From contig CAMVPB010000002.1 of assembly GCA_947169285.1 (NCBI GenBank), forward strand, positions 1-64,000: a stretch of DNA of 64,000 nucleotides, read 5' to 3'. Under the pieces are notes generated by a model. It searched no databases. It saw nothing but the letters and a program-made list of their open reading frames with translations, and was not told the DNA's origin. The DNA is from an uncultured bacterium. Its GTDB lineage: Bacteria; Bacillota_I; Bacilli_A; RF39; UBA660. Shown here in pieces: positions 9,535 to 18,990 of this stretch. The translations under genes were made by a program, and so were the position numbers. The first letter of the stretch is position 1, and every line of letters starts with the position of its first letter.

Positions 9535-9563
9535 ATAATAACACAATTGATTTTAAGCTGCAA
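9535..9563 (-). promoter_or_regulatory. Predicted toxin promoter
   Basis: TTGCAG-17-TATTAT on minus strand; predicted TSS ~9528/9529. Confidence 0.55.
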
Positions 9564-9704
9564 ATGGATACTTTTTAAATTTAATTGTGTAAAAAATGTA
9601 TATAATCTATTTTTTATTATACACATATTTCTATTTTAATTTATCAAGTATTAAATATATACAAAATTAATAAATTTACACTTTAAATGTAAAATATAGC
9701 CAGC

Positions 9705-9743
<39 letters not shown>

Positions 9744-9777
9744 GTGGTATACTCGTAATAGAAAAGAGGTAAAAGAT

Positions 9778-10674
9778 ATGGAAGAAAAGAAAAAAGGAAT
9801 GTCACCAATATTAATAATTATATTATCAATATTAGGGATATGCTTAGTAGGGTTTTTGGTATGGTATGGAGTGAATTATTTTAAAGGAGAGGAAAAAACT
9901 AATACACCAACAGGTGATAATCCAACTAATGTAGGTGTAACAAATGTTCAAAAGGAATTGTATGAAAGCTTGAGAAACAATCAAGGTGGATTTTATTTTG
10001 ATAAAAGCGTAAGTATTAATGACATTTCAGCAAAAGAGTTTTTAGAATATGTTTTGGGAATGTATGTTAAAGAAAATAATTTGACTCTTTCTGATAATTT
10101 GGACTGCGTGACAGATAATGGGAATCATTACGGTGATTGTGCAGATGTTAAAGTACCTTATGCTAGTAAAGAAACAATAGACAGCTATATTAAGAATAAG
10201 TTTAATACTACAAGAGTCTTAACATTACCAAGTGATGTCAATGGAGGTAATTTATCTAGTTTATCAGGTAATGATTTGGGGGATTATTATTATGATGCAA
10301 ATAAGCAAATGTATTATTTTGGCTGGGGTGCAAGAGGATCAGGATATGAAAAAAACTATACAAAATTATTAGATGTTAAAGAAGAAGGTAATAATATTTA
10401 CTTTTATGATAAAATGCTTCATTGTTCTTCTGGAGTAGGAGATGTCTGTTGGACAAGTGCGGATCAAGAGTTTTTCACTACTGCATTATTTGAATTTGTT
10501 GATTTAGCAAGAGGTAAAAAATATGATGAGGTTTTATCATATGGCAATGAAGGCTTTGTTTTAAATGAAGATTATGTATTTGAAAAATATGCTGATAAAT
10601 TAAATACATATAAACACACATTTAAAAAAGTAGATGGCAAGTATTATTGGGTGTCTTCTGAAATAGTAAAATAA
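9778..10674 (+). CDS. Single-pass membrane protein with extracytoplasmic domain, unknown function (islet cargo)
   Basis: GAGGT RBS then MEEKKKGMSPILIIILSILGICLVGFLVWYGVNYF; start moved from 9742. Confidence 0.7.
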   Translation: MEEKKKGMSPILIIILSILGICLVGFLVWYGVNYFKGEEKTNTPTGDNPTNVGVTNVQKELYESLRNNQGGFYFDKSVSINDISAKEFLEYVLGMYVKENNLTLSDNLDCVTDNGNHYGDCADVKVPYASKETIDSYIKNKFNTTRVLTLPSDVNGGNLSSLSGNDLGDYYYDANKQMYYFGWGARGSGYEKNYTKLLDVKEEGNNIYFYDKMLHCSSGVGDVCWTSADQEFFTTALFEFVDLARGKKYDEVLSYGNEGFVLNEDYVFEKYADKLNTYKHTFKKVDGKYYWVSSEIVK

Positions 10675-10800
10675 TGGCACTTCTTTATGGCACTATCAAC
10701 AATAATGATTTAATATTTAAATAGAGAATTTATATAAATGCCCATAAATAGAGGAATTGTCAGAGTTAACAATACTTATTAAATAGATTTAATCTATTTT

Positions 10801-10850
10801 CTTCTAAGCCGTCGGTCACACGTTCGAATCGTGCCGAGGACACCATATTT
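10801..10850 (+). repeat. Right 50-bp direct repeat (attR-like partial tRNA-Arg)
   Basis: cttctaagccgtcggtcacacgttcgaatcgtgccgaggacaccatattt, exact match to 9223-9272; lacks tRNA 5' half. Confidence 0.9.
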
Positions 10851-10857
10851 GAAATTA

Positions 10858-10880
10858 AATGCTTTTAAGGCATTTTTTTA
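10858..10880 (+). terminator. Likely original terminator of tRNA-Arg, now beyond the islet
   Basis: AATGC-ttttaag-GCATTTTTTTA. Confidence 0.55.
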
Positions 10881-10931
10881 TTTTACTTTATAAATATATG
10901 GTAATATAATATATATTTATAAAGGAGAATT

Positions 10932-11363
10932 ATGGAAAAAATTACAAGAAGCTATGTGGAAAAAATATATAGAGGTATATTTTTTGGTGATTCTATTGTT
11001 GAAGAAGTAGAAGAAAGAAATCCATTGTTAATTGAAAATGATGGTTCTATACAAGGGTTTAGATTCTATGATATAGATTTTATTATTGATGGAGAAGATG
11101 AATATAAAGGTAAAAAAACAAACTATTCTAACTGGATATTTTTTGGAAAAAGAATAAGTCTTGATGAAGTTAAAACAAAATATGGTAATAATAAAGAATA
11201 TAGAATATTAATTGGAAATATGGAAATTAATAATTGGAATTATGTTTGTGAAACTCAAGTAGGTTCTTTTTTACCTTTTCAAGATGGTGATATGACTTAT
11301 GATGAATATCTTTCTAAAATAAGTGAAAAAAAATCTAAAATTATATTGAACAAAAGAAAATAA
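10932..11363 (+). CDS. Hypothetical protein
   Basis: 143 aa, RBS AAAGGAG. Confidence 0.6.
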   Translation: MEKITRSYVEKIYRGIFFGDSIVEEVEERNPLLIENDGSIQGFRFYDIDFIIDGEDEYKGKKTNYSNWIFFGKRISLDEVKTKYGNNKEYRILIGNMEINNWNYVCETQVGSFLPFQDGDMTYDEYLSKISEKKSKIILNKRK

Positions 11364-11380
11364 GTTTGTTGGAGAAATAT

Positions 11381-11965
11381 ATGAATATAAATAAATTAAA
11401 AGAATTACTAGAAAATTCATGGTGTTTAGAAACTTGTTCACCAGGATTAAAAAGCGAATGGTCAAAAGACAACCCTTCACTTGGACAATGTGCGATTACT
11501 GCATTAATTGTAAATGGTTATTTTGGTGGAAAAATTATGAGATGTATGGCATCTTCTGGAAGTCATTATTATAATCAAATTGATGGTGAGATTGTAGATT
11601 TAACAGTAGAACAGTTTTTAGGAGAAATTCCACAATATGGAAGTGGCGAAGAAAGAACAAGAGAATATTTATTAAGTAATGAAGATACTAAAAACAGATA
11701 TAAGAAATTATTATATAATTTGAAACAATCTATAAGACAATACCAAGGTAAAAAGTTTAAATTGATTGATGAAAATGGGCAAGAATATTTAAGTGACACT
11801 CCAGGATTGTTAGGTGGTCATAAAAAATTAAAGATATATGGAAGACTTGATTGTCCTTCTGCTAATAGATGGATTGAAAAAGGACGGTATGTAAATTATA
11901 GAGTATTTTTAAAGATGAAGAGACAGCTATTAAAGCAGGATATAGACCATGTGCAGTATGTATGA
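11381..11965 (+). CDS. YunG-like protein, frame-interrupted before an Ada-type zinc motif
   Basis: NPSLGQCAITALIVNGYFGGKIMRC...; -1 frame from 11914 to 12012 continues DEETAIKAGYRPCAVCMKEEY. Confidence 0.6.
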   Translation: MNINKLKELLENSWCLETCSPGLKSEWSKDNPSLGQCAITALIVNGYFGGKIMRCMASSGSHYYNQIDGEIVDLTVEQFLGEIPQYGSGEERTREYLLSNEDTKNRYKKLLYNLKQSIRQYQGKKFKLIDENGQEYLSDTPGLLGGHKKLKIYGRLDCPSANRWIEKGRYVNYRVFLKMKRQLLKQDIDHVQYV

Positions 11966-12015
11966 AAGAAGAATATAAAGAGTGGAAAAAACTACAATTA
12001 AAAAAGGAATAGGAG

Positions 12016-12405
12016 ATGATTAGAATGAATAAAATTTCTAAAATTGATAAAAATGCACATTATTTTTTATTAATGCATCCTTTGGAATATCTTGTAGTAA
12101 CAGGTTTAGACTTTGTTTGCTGGTATAAATCAAGTAGTACTCGTGAAAAATGGGTTGAATGTGAAATAGTAGAAGAAAATTATAAACTCGTAGATGAATA
12201 TAAAATTGAATTAAGATCAATAGAAGAAGGTTATGGTAAAGAGACTTTTTATATGGATGATTTTATATCTCATGTTAATAATGGATATATTGTCAAAAAA
12301 ACATCACCAGATATGCATTGTGTCGAAGAACATTGGATAGAGCCACTAACTAACAATACTTATTTGCATCATTCTGCATATGTATTAAAAAAAGATAAGA
12401 GGTAA
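12016..12405 (+). CDS. Hypothetical protein
   Basis: 129 aa ORF with GGAG upstream. Confidence 0.55.
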   Translation: MIRMNKISKIDKNAHYFLLMHPLEYLVVTGLDFVCWYKSSSTREKWVECEIVEENYKLVDEYKIELRSIEEGYGKETFYMDDFISHVNNGYIVKKTSPDMHCVEEHWIEPLTNNTYLHHSAYVLKKDKR

Positions 12406-12406
12406 T

Positions 12407-13021
12407 ATGAAAAAAGATGTTTTTAAAGTAGAGCTTGATAGAATTAAAAATGATAAAGTAAGATATAGTACTGAAATTATATTAGAAATGTTACCGGATT
12501 ATTTTTATAAAATACCTGCTTCTTCATCAGGAAAGTACCATCCATTATTCTCATTAGGCGAAGGTGGATTGGTAAGACATGTTAAAGTCGCACTTAGAAT
12601 ACTTGAAGAAATGTTTAGAGATGAAGTTTTTGGAGTATATGATGAATATACAAAGGATTTAATGAGAATGGCTTTAATGCTACATGATGGATTTAAATCA
12701 GGTATAAATAATATGGGCCATACTTGTAGTGAACATCCAGTAATTATGAGTGATTTTATTTTAAATAATAAGGAAAATCTTTTAATAAGTGAAAATGATT
12801 CAAAGTTTGTATCTGATTTAATTAGAAGTCATATGGGACCATGGAATAAAGATAAAGAAGGTAATGTTATTATGCCAGTTCCTAAAACAAATGAAGAATT
12901 ACTTATTCATTTGTGTGATTATATAGCATCTAGAAATTTTTTAAATGTTTCTTTTGAAAATAATGAGATTGTGGATAGTGTAAACAGAGATAAAACTTTA
13001 TCATTAGTAAATAATAAATAG
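12407..13021 (+). CDS. HD-domain-like phosphohydrolase
   Basis: GGLVRHVKVALRI ... MLHDGFKSG ... SEHP ... SHMGPW. Confidence 0.65.
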   Translation: MKKDVFKVELDRIKNDKVRYSTEIILEMLPDYFYKIPASSSGKYHPLFSLGEGGLVRHVKVALRILEEMFRDEVFGVYDEYTKDLMRMALMLHDGFKSGINNMGHTCSEHPVIMSDFILNNKENLLISENDSKFVSDLIRSHMGPWNKDKEGNVIMPVPKTNEELLIHLCDYIASRNFLNVSFENNEIVDSVNRDKTLSLVNNK

Positions 13022-13086
13022 TGCATTTTAAATAGAAGGGTTTTTAAACTCTTTTTATTTTTGAATTGTTATAATATAATTTAAGT

Positions 13087-13968
13087 ATGAGAGATAATTT
13101 AATAAAATTGAATATAGGTGAAGTTAAAGAAATAAAATTAAAAGATTATTCTACTTATAAGGTGGGTGGAGATTCTTTAATGATTTTTGTTAACTCAGTA
13201 AAATCTCTTATTAAATTATTAAAATATTTGAATGTTAATAGTATTAAATATAAAGTTATAGGTAATGCCTCTAATTTAATATTTAGTGACTCAGGATATG
13301 ATGGAGTACTTATTAATTTAAATAATATTAAATCATTTAAAAAGTATAGTAATTATTTTACAGTTTTTAGTGGTTATAATTTAAGTAAATTTTCTATGGA
13401 AGTTTCTAATATGGGTTATACTGGAATGGAGTTTTCTGTAGGCATCCCCGGTCAAATAGGTGGATCTATATTTATGAATGCTGGATGTTATGGTTCAAGT
13501 ATTTCTAATGTATTATATAAAGTTAAAGTATTAACTGAAGATTATAAAATTAAAACTTTATATAATAAAGACTTAAAATTTGGATATAGAGATTCAATAT
13601 TTAAACACAGTAATCTTATTTGTTTAAGTGCAACATTTAAGCTTGATGTTGGTAATATTAATGAGATAAAATCTAAAATTGAAGAATATAGATTAAAAAG
13701 ATTCAATTCTCAACCTTTAGAGTTTCCGAATGCGGGTAGTGTATTTAAAAATCCTGAAGGATTATATGCTGGTAAATTAATTGAAGATTTAGGTTTAAAA
13801 GGTAAAAATGTTGGTGGAGCTTATATATCAGAAAAACATGCTAACTTTATTGTTAATAAGAATAATGCTAGCTCTAAAGATATAGTTAATTTAATTAGTA
13901 TGATAAAAAAAGAAGTTAAAAAGAAATATAATATAGAATTAAAATGCGAACAAGAAATTGTCGAATAA
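13087..13968 (+). CDS. murB: UDP-N-acetylenolpyruvoylglucosamine reductase
   Basis: YKVGGDSLMI, GMEFSVGIPGQIGGSIFMNAGCYG, FPNAGSVFKNP. Confidence 0.95.
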   Translation: MRDNLIKLNIGEVKEIKLKDYSTYKVGGDSLMIFVNSVKSLIKLLKYLNVNSIKYKVIGNASNLIFSDSGYDGVLINLNNIKSFKKYSNYFTVFSGYNLSKFSMEVSNMGYTGMEFSVGIPGQIGGSIFMNAGCYGSSISNVLYKVKVLTEDYKIKTLYNKDLKFGYRDSIFKHSNLICLSATFKLDVGNINEIKSKIEEYRLKRFNSQPLEFPNAGSVFKNPEGLYAGKLIEDLGLKGKNVGGAYISEKHANFIVNKNNASSKDIVNLISMIKKEVKKKYNIELKCEQEIVE

Positions 13969-14062
13969 ACACTAAAAAAGTGTTTTTTTGTGTCTTTTGA
14001 GGTTGAAATCAAAAACATTTTATTGTATAATCTACTTTGTAATGAGAGGAGGGGAGAAAAGA

Positions 14063-14254
14063 ATGACACGTGTAGAAGTAAAAGATGGTAACGTTGAAGG
14101 TGCCTTAAAAAGATTTAAAATTAAAGTGCAAAGAAGTGGTATCCCTTCTGAAATGAAAAAAAGAAAAGAATACGCTAAACCAGGCGTAAGAAGAAGAGAA
14201 GCTAAAAAAGAAGCTATTAGAAATGCTAGAAAACATAATAAGAAATATAATTAG
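14063..14254 (+). CDS. rpsU: 30S ribosomal protein S21
   Basis: MTRVEVKDGNVEGALKRFK...; start corrected to 14063. Confidence 0.95.
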   Translation: MTRVEVKDGNVEGALKRFKIKVQRSGIPSEMKKRKEYAKPGVRRREAKKEAIRNARKHNKKYN

Positions 14255-14265
14255 GAGATAAAACT

Positions 14266-14715
14266 ATGTTATATGATAAATTAAATGCTGATATGAAGAC
14301 TGCAATGATTAATAAAGATAAAGATACTTTAAGTACTTTAAGATATTTAAAATCAGCAATAGACTTATATAGAATTAATAATAAATTAGATGAAGTATCT
14401 GATGATGTTGTAATAGATGTTGCTTCTAAACAAGTTAAAACACATAAAGAATCAATTTTAGAATTTGAAAGAGGTAATAGATTAGATCTAGCAGATAAAT
14501 TAAAAGAAGAAATTAAACTATTACAAACATTTTTACCAGAACAATTATCTGATGAAGAAATGGAAACTGAAATTAATAAAATATTTGAAATAGTTAAGCC
14601 TACATCTAAAGCTGATATGGGTAAGATTATGAGGGAAGTTAATGCTACTTTAAAAGGTAAAGTAGATATGAAAAAAGTTTCTGAACTTGTTAATAGTAAA
14701 ATAAACTCATTATAA
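14266..14715 (+). CDS. yqeY: GatB/YqeY family protein
   Basis: KTAMINKDKDTLSTLRYLKSAI, DMGKIMREV. Confidence 0.9.
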   Translation: MLYDKLNADMKTAMINKDKDTLSTLRYLKSAIDLYRINNKLDEVSDDVVIDVASKQVKTHKESILEFERGNRLDLADKLKEEIKLLQTFLPEQLSDEEMETEINKIFEIVKPTSKADMGKIMREVNATLKGKVDMKKVSELVNSKINSL

Positions 14716-14763
14716 AATGAGTTTTTTTATTTATTTGATTCATATAATTAATTGGTGAATAAT

Positions 14764-15000
14764 ATGCTAAGGAACTTAGTAAGCTATATAAAAGATAATG
14801 ATTATTTAGTTGGTGTTTATAAGAATAAAATATATATTTACAATTACAAATATATTATGGATATTGATTCAAATAATATTAAAATAAATCTAGGTAATAA
14901 AAAAGTTAAAATAAATGGTAAAAATATTGTTGTAGAAAAATTAGAAAATAAAGAAATACTAATTAAATTAGAATGTAAGGGTATTGAATTTTATGAATAA
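14764..15000 (+). CDS. YqfC/YabP-like sporulation protein
   Basis: Small protein directly upstream of and overlapping YqfD-like gene. Confidence 0.65.
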   Translation: MLRNLVSYIKDNDYLVGVYKNKIYIYNYKYIMDIDSNNIKINLGNKKVKINGKNIVVEKLENKEILIKLECKGIEFYE

Positions 15001-16135
15001 GATACAAATAAAAATAATTCATAATAATTTAAATATATTAATTTATTATTTAACAAGAAATAATATTAAATTTGAATATTTGTGTAGTAAAAAGAACAAT
15101 CATTATTTTAAAATATACAAAAGTGATTATAAAAGAGTAAAAAATAAATTTAAAAAAGTTAAATTAGTTGATTATTATGGCAAAGAAAGAATTATTAAAT
15201 TTATTAAAAAAAATTATATATTTATATTATCATTAGCATTTGGTTTATTAATATTATATTTTTTATCAACAACAATATTTTTTATAGAAATTAATACTAA
15301 TAATGATGAATTAAAAAATAAATTGTATAATGAATTAAATAGTTATAACATTAGAAAGTATGGAAGAATTAAAAGTTATAAAGAATTAAACAAAATAAAA
15401 AAGGATATATTAAAAAATAATCAAGATAAATTAGAGTGGTTAGAGATTAAAAGAGAAGGAACTAAGTATGAAGTATTGCTTACTGAAAGAGTAATACCTA
15501 TTATTAATAATTTAAATAATTCTCCAAGGCATATTGTTGCTTCTAAGGATGCTTTAATAAAACATATAGTATCTAATAAAGGTGTTATTTTAAAAGATGT
15601 AAATGATTATGTTAAAAAAGGTGAAATAATAATAAGCGGGGATCTATATAAAGGGGAAACTTATATAAAAAGTTTTAAAGCTTCTGGGGAAGTATATGGA
15701 GAAGTATGGTATACAGTAAAAACTATTATTCCTTATAAATATATTGAATATGTAAGAAATGGTAAAGTCATAAATCATTATTATTTAGAATTTTTAGGTA
15801 ATAAGATGTCTTTAATTGGTAGATATAATACAAATATGTCTATGAATAATACTTTTCTTTTAGTTGATAAACCATATTTAGGCTTAAGAATATATAAAGA
15901 AGTTAAAGAATTATATGAATATAAAGAATTTAAAGTAAGTAAAGATGAAGCATATAAAGAAGCAATTAAAAGAAGTGATAAAAGTATTAAAAACAAATTA
16001 AAAGATAAAGAATATATAATAAGCAAAAAAGTTTTGAATATTTCTCCGATGAGTAGTAAAATAGAAATAGAAGTATTTTATAAGGTGTATGAAAATATCA
16101 CAGATACTTTATTAATTGAGGAGAAAAAAGAATGA
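14993..16135 (+). CDS. Sporulation protein YqfD-like
   Basis: Length, N-terminal TM layout, position after YqfC-like gene. Confidence 0.8.
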   Translation: MNKIQIKIIHNNLNILIYYLTRNNIKFEYLCSKKNNHYFKIYKSDYKRVKNKFKKVKLVDYYGKERIIKFIKKNYIFILSLAFGLLILYFLSTTIFFIEINTNNDELKNKLYNELNSYNIRKYGRIKSYKELNKIKKDILKNNQDKLEWLEIKREGTKYEVLLTERVIPIINNLNNSPRHIVASKDALIKHIVSNKGVILKDVNDYVKKGEIIISGDLYKGETYIKSFKASGEVYGEVWYTVKTIIPYKYIEYVRNGKVINHYYLEFLGNKMSLIGRYNTNMSMNNTFLLVDKPYLGLRIYKEVKELYEYKEFKVSKDEAYKEAIKRSDKSIKNKLKDKEYIISKKVLNISPMSSKIEIEVFYKVYENITDTLLIEEKKE

Positions 16136-16737
16136 TGAAAAAAGAAATAATATCAATGTTAAAAATTTCTTGGCCTATTATGGCAATTATTTTAGCAATA
16201 GTTGTAATTATAAGAGTAGCTTATATTAAAAATCATAAGAAAAAAGTATCTCTTTTAAATGAGATTATGCTTTTATTATTTGTAGCCTATATATTGATAT
16301 TGTTTCAACTTGTAACATATGAAAATAATGGATTTAATGGTGTAAATTTAGTCCCATTTAAAGAAATATTAAGATATAAAATTGGATCAGATGCATTTAT
16401 TAAACAAGTGGTTGGTAATATTGTTTTGTTTATACCATTTGGATTTTTTATAACATATTATGCAAATATTAAAAATATTGGATCGGCTTTCTTTACAACA
16501 GTTGCTGCCAGTATAGTTATAGAAACGGTTCAATATTTTATAGGAAGAAGTTTTGATATTGATGATATTATATTAAACGTAGTTGGGGGTATAATTGGGT
16601 TCTTGTTATTTGTTGCTTTAGATGCAATAAAAAAACATTTACCAGCATTATTTCAAAAGGATATAATATATGTAATACTTAGTATTTTATTACTTGTGTT
16701 TATTTTACTTAACATATTTGGAGTTATTAGTTTTTAG
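16132..16737 (+). CDS. VanZ-like membrane protein
   Basis: NLVPFKEI, GNIVLFIPFGF, ETVQYFIGRSFDIDDIILNVVGGIIG. Confidence 0.85.
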   Translation: MMKKEIISMLKISWPIMAIILAIVVIIRVAYIKNHKKKVSLLNEIMLLLFVAYILILFQLVTYENNGFNGVNLVPFKEILRYKIGSDAFIKQVVGNIVLFIPFGFFITYYANIKNIGSAFFTTVAASIVIETVQYFIGRSFDIDDIILNVVGGIIGFLLFVALDAIKKHLPALFQKDIIYVILSILLLVFILLNIFGVISF

Positions 16738-16744
16738 GAGGTAT

Positions 16745-17185
16745 ATGGAAGATTTTATTACAAATACAACAAATGAAGAAGTATCTATAACTGATATAGA
16801 AAACATATGTAAATTGACTTTTAAAAAATTAAAAGTTAAAAATCCTATGCTTAGTATAACAATAGTGGATAATAAAAAAATAAGAGAAATTAATAGAGAA
16901 TATAGAAATAAAGATTCTGAAACTGATGTTATATCTTTTGCATTTGAAGAATCAAATGATTATGTATACCCTAATATGAGATTTTTGGGTGAGATTTATA
17001 TTTCTATTGATAAGGCTAAAAGTCAAGCAGAAGAATATGGTCATTCTTTAAAAAGAGAGTTATGTTTTTTAACGGTTCATGGGCTTTTACATTTACTTGG
17101 ATATGATCATATTAAAGATGAAGATAGAGTAGTTATGAGAAAACTCGAAGAGGAAATATTGGAAAGTTATGATGCAAAAAGATAA
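16745..17185 (+). CDS. ybeY: Endoribonuclease YbeY
   Basis: TDVISFAFEE, HGLLHLLGYDH; start corrected to 16745. Confidence 0.93.
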   Translation: MEDFITNTTNEEVSITDIENICKLTFKKLKVKNPMLSITIVDNKKIREINREYRNKDSETDVISFAFEESNDYVYPNMRFLGEIYISIDKAKSQAEEYGHSLKRELCFLTVHGLLHLLGYDHIKDEDRVVMRKLEEEILESYDAKR

Positions 17186-17546
17186 AGGTATTAAAAGAAT
17201 AATAAAAAGTTTTAAATATTCTTTTAACGGACTAATTGATGCATACAGAACTGAACAATCAGTATGGATTTATATTCCAGTTGCTTTATTAGTTATATTG
17301 ATGGGATTTTTATTAAAAATAAGTAATTATGAATGGATGATAGTAGTTCTTATTCTAGGTATTATTCTATCTCTAGAATTAGTAAATACATCATTAGAAG
17401 CGGTAGTGGATCTTGTAACTAGTGAATATAAAGTGCTTGCTAAAAAAGCAAAAGATACAGTATCAGCAGCAGTATTAATATTTGCAATCACCTCAGTTGT
17501 AGTTGGATTAATAATATTTTTACCTAAGATATTATCATTATTTTAA
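17172..17546 (+). CDS. dgkA: Diacylglycerol/undecaprenol kinase
   Basis: ELVNTSLEAVVDL; position between ybeY and cdd. Confidence 0.88.
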   Translation: MQKDKGIKRIIKSFKYSFNGLIDAYRTEQSVWIYIPVALLVILMGFLLKISNYEWMIVVLILGIILSLELVNTSLEAVVDLVTSEYKVLAKKAKDTVSAAVLIFAITSVVVGLIIFLPKILSLF

Positions 17547-17561
17547 AAGGAGTAAAGTAGT

Positions 17562-17945
17562 ATGAAAGAAAAGTTATTAAATTTAATTAAAAATAGTTAT
17601 GCACCATATTCTAATATGCATTTTGCGTGTATAGTAGAAATGGAGTCAGGTAATTTATATGAAGGAGTTAATGTTGAAAATGCATCTTTTGGTGGAACTA
17701 TATGTGCTGAGAGAAATGCTATTAATAATGCAATTTCAAGTGGCGAAAGAAAATTTAAAGCATTATATTTAATGGGTGATAATGAAGATAAATTATGTTA
17801 CCCTTGTGATATATGTAAGCAAACATTTTTAGAGTTTTTTGATTCAAATGTAATATTTAATATAATGAATACAAAAGGTGAAATGAAAGTATTAACTTTT
17901 GAAGAAATACTTAGTACTCATTTTGTAAAAGAGGATTTAAAATGA
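17562..17945 (+). CDS. cdd: Cytidine deaminase
   Basis: NASFGGTICAERNAI, PCDIC. Confidence 0.92.
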   Translation: MKEKLLNLIKNSYAPYSNMHFACIVEMESGNLYEGVNVENASFGGTICAERNAINNAISSGERKFKALYLMGDNEDKLCYPCDICKQTFLEFFDSNVIFNIMNTKGEMKVLTFEEILSTHFVKEDLK

Positions 17946-18829
17946 GAAGTGGTTTTGTAAGCGTTATAGGTAGACCTAATGTAGGTAAAAGCTCTTTAAT
18001 TAATACTATCGTTGGTGAAAAGATAGCTATTACCACTTCTAAACCTCAAACTACAAGGGATTTAATACAAGGAATTTATACAGATAAAGTCGCTCAAATA
18101 GTTTTTGTAGATACTCCAGGTATTCATAAACCTGTTCATAAACTTGGAGGATTTCTAAATTCTAAAGCATATTATTCAGTCGATGATGTTGATTTAGTTT
18201 TATTAGTAGTTGATGGTTCAGAAGAAATTGGGCCGGGAGATAGATTTATTATAGAAAGACTTAAAAATGTTACTAAAAAAGTTTTCTTAATAATAAATAA
18301 GATTGATAAATTAAATAATGAACAAATAATTAATAAAATAAATGAATATAAAGATTTATATGATTTTTGTGAAATTATACCAGTAAGTGCTCTTAAAAAT
18401 GATAATGTAAAAAGAGTAATTGAAGTGTTAAAAAGGTATCTTCCAGATACAGTTAAATATTTTCCTGATAATGATAAAACATCATCATCAATGGAATTTA
18501 GAATTACAGAAATAGTTAGAGAAAAAGTAATGAATTTAACAGAAGATGAAATACCACATTCAATTGCATGTGTTTTAACAGATTATCAAGAAAGTGATAA
18601 TATTGCACATATATATGTTGATATAGTTACAGATAGAGAAGCATTAAGAAAAATAATACTTGGTAAACAAGGAATAAAAATAAAAGAAATTGGTATGGAA
18701 GCAAGAAAAGATTTGGAAGTATTATTAGGTAAACAAGTATATATTGAACTTTATGTAAGAGTTCTTAAAAAATGGAGAGATAGAGAAAAATATATAAAAG
18801 AATTAGGAATTTTACAAAGAAGTGAATAA
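17942..18829 (+). CDS. era: GTPase Era
   Basis: GRPNVGKSSLIN, DTPGIHKP, KH domain. Confidence 0.97.
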   Translation: MRSGFVSVIGRPNVGKSSLINTIVGEKIAITTSKPQTTRDLIQGIYTDKVAQIVFVDTPGIHKPVHKLGGFLNSKAYYSVDDVDLVLLVVDGSEEIGPGDRFIIERLKNVTKKVFLIINKIDKLNNEQIINKINEYKDLYDFCEIIPVSALKNDNVKRVIEVLKRYLPDTVKYFPDNDKTSSSMEFRITEIVREKVMNLTEDEIPHSIACVLTDYQESDNIAHIYVDIVTDREALRKIILGKQGIKIKEIGMEARKDLEVLLGKQVYIELYVRVLKKWRDREKYIKELGILQRSE

Positions 18830-18869
18830 ATTTTAATAATATTTAACATAATTATAATAGGTGATAATT

Positions 18870-18965
18870 ATGAATGAAACTAAAAGATTATGGAAAAAAT
18901 TTACAGAAACTGGAAAAGTAGAAGATTATTTAAATTATAGTAAATCAAAAAAGACTAGTAAATAA
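18870..18965 (+). CDS. YqzL-like small protein (31 aa)
   Basis: MNETKRLWKKFTETGKVEDYLNYSKSKKTSK, RBS GGTG, between era and recO. Confidence 0.6.
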   Translation: MNETKRLWKKFTETGKVEDYLNYSKSKKTSK

Positions 18966-18990
18966 GTCTTTTTTTTTGTAAAATGAAGTT

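Noticed and set aside
10801-10850. Second functional tRNA-Arg gene
   Set aside because: Only the 3' part is present; the D-arm and 5' acceptor half are missing, so it is an att-like remnant.
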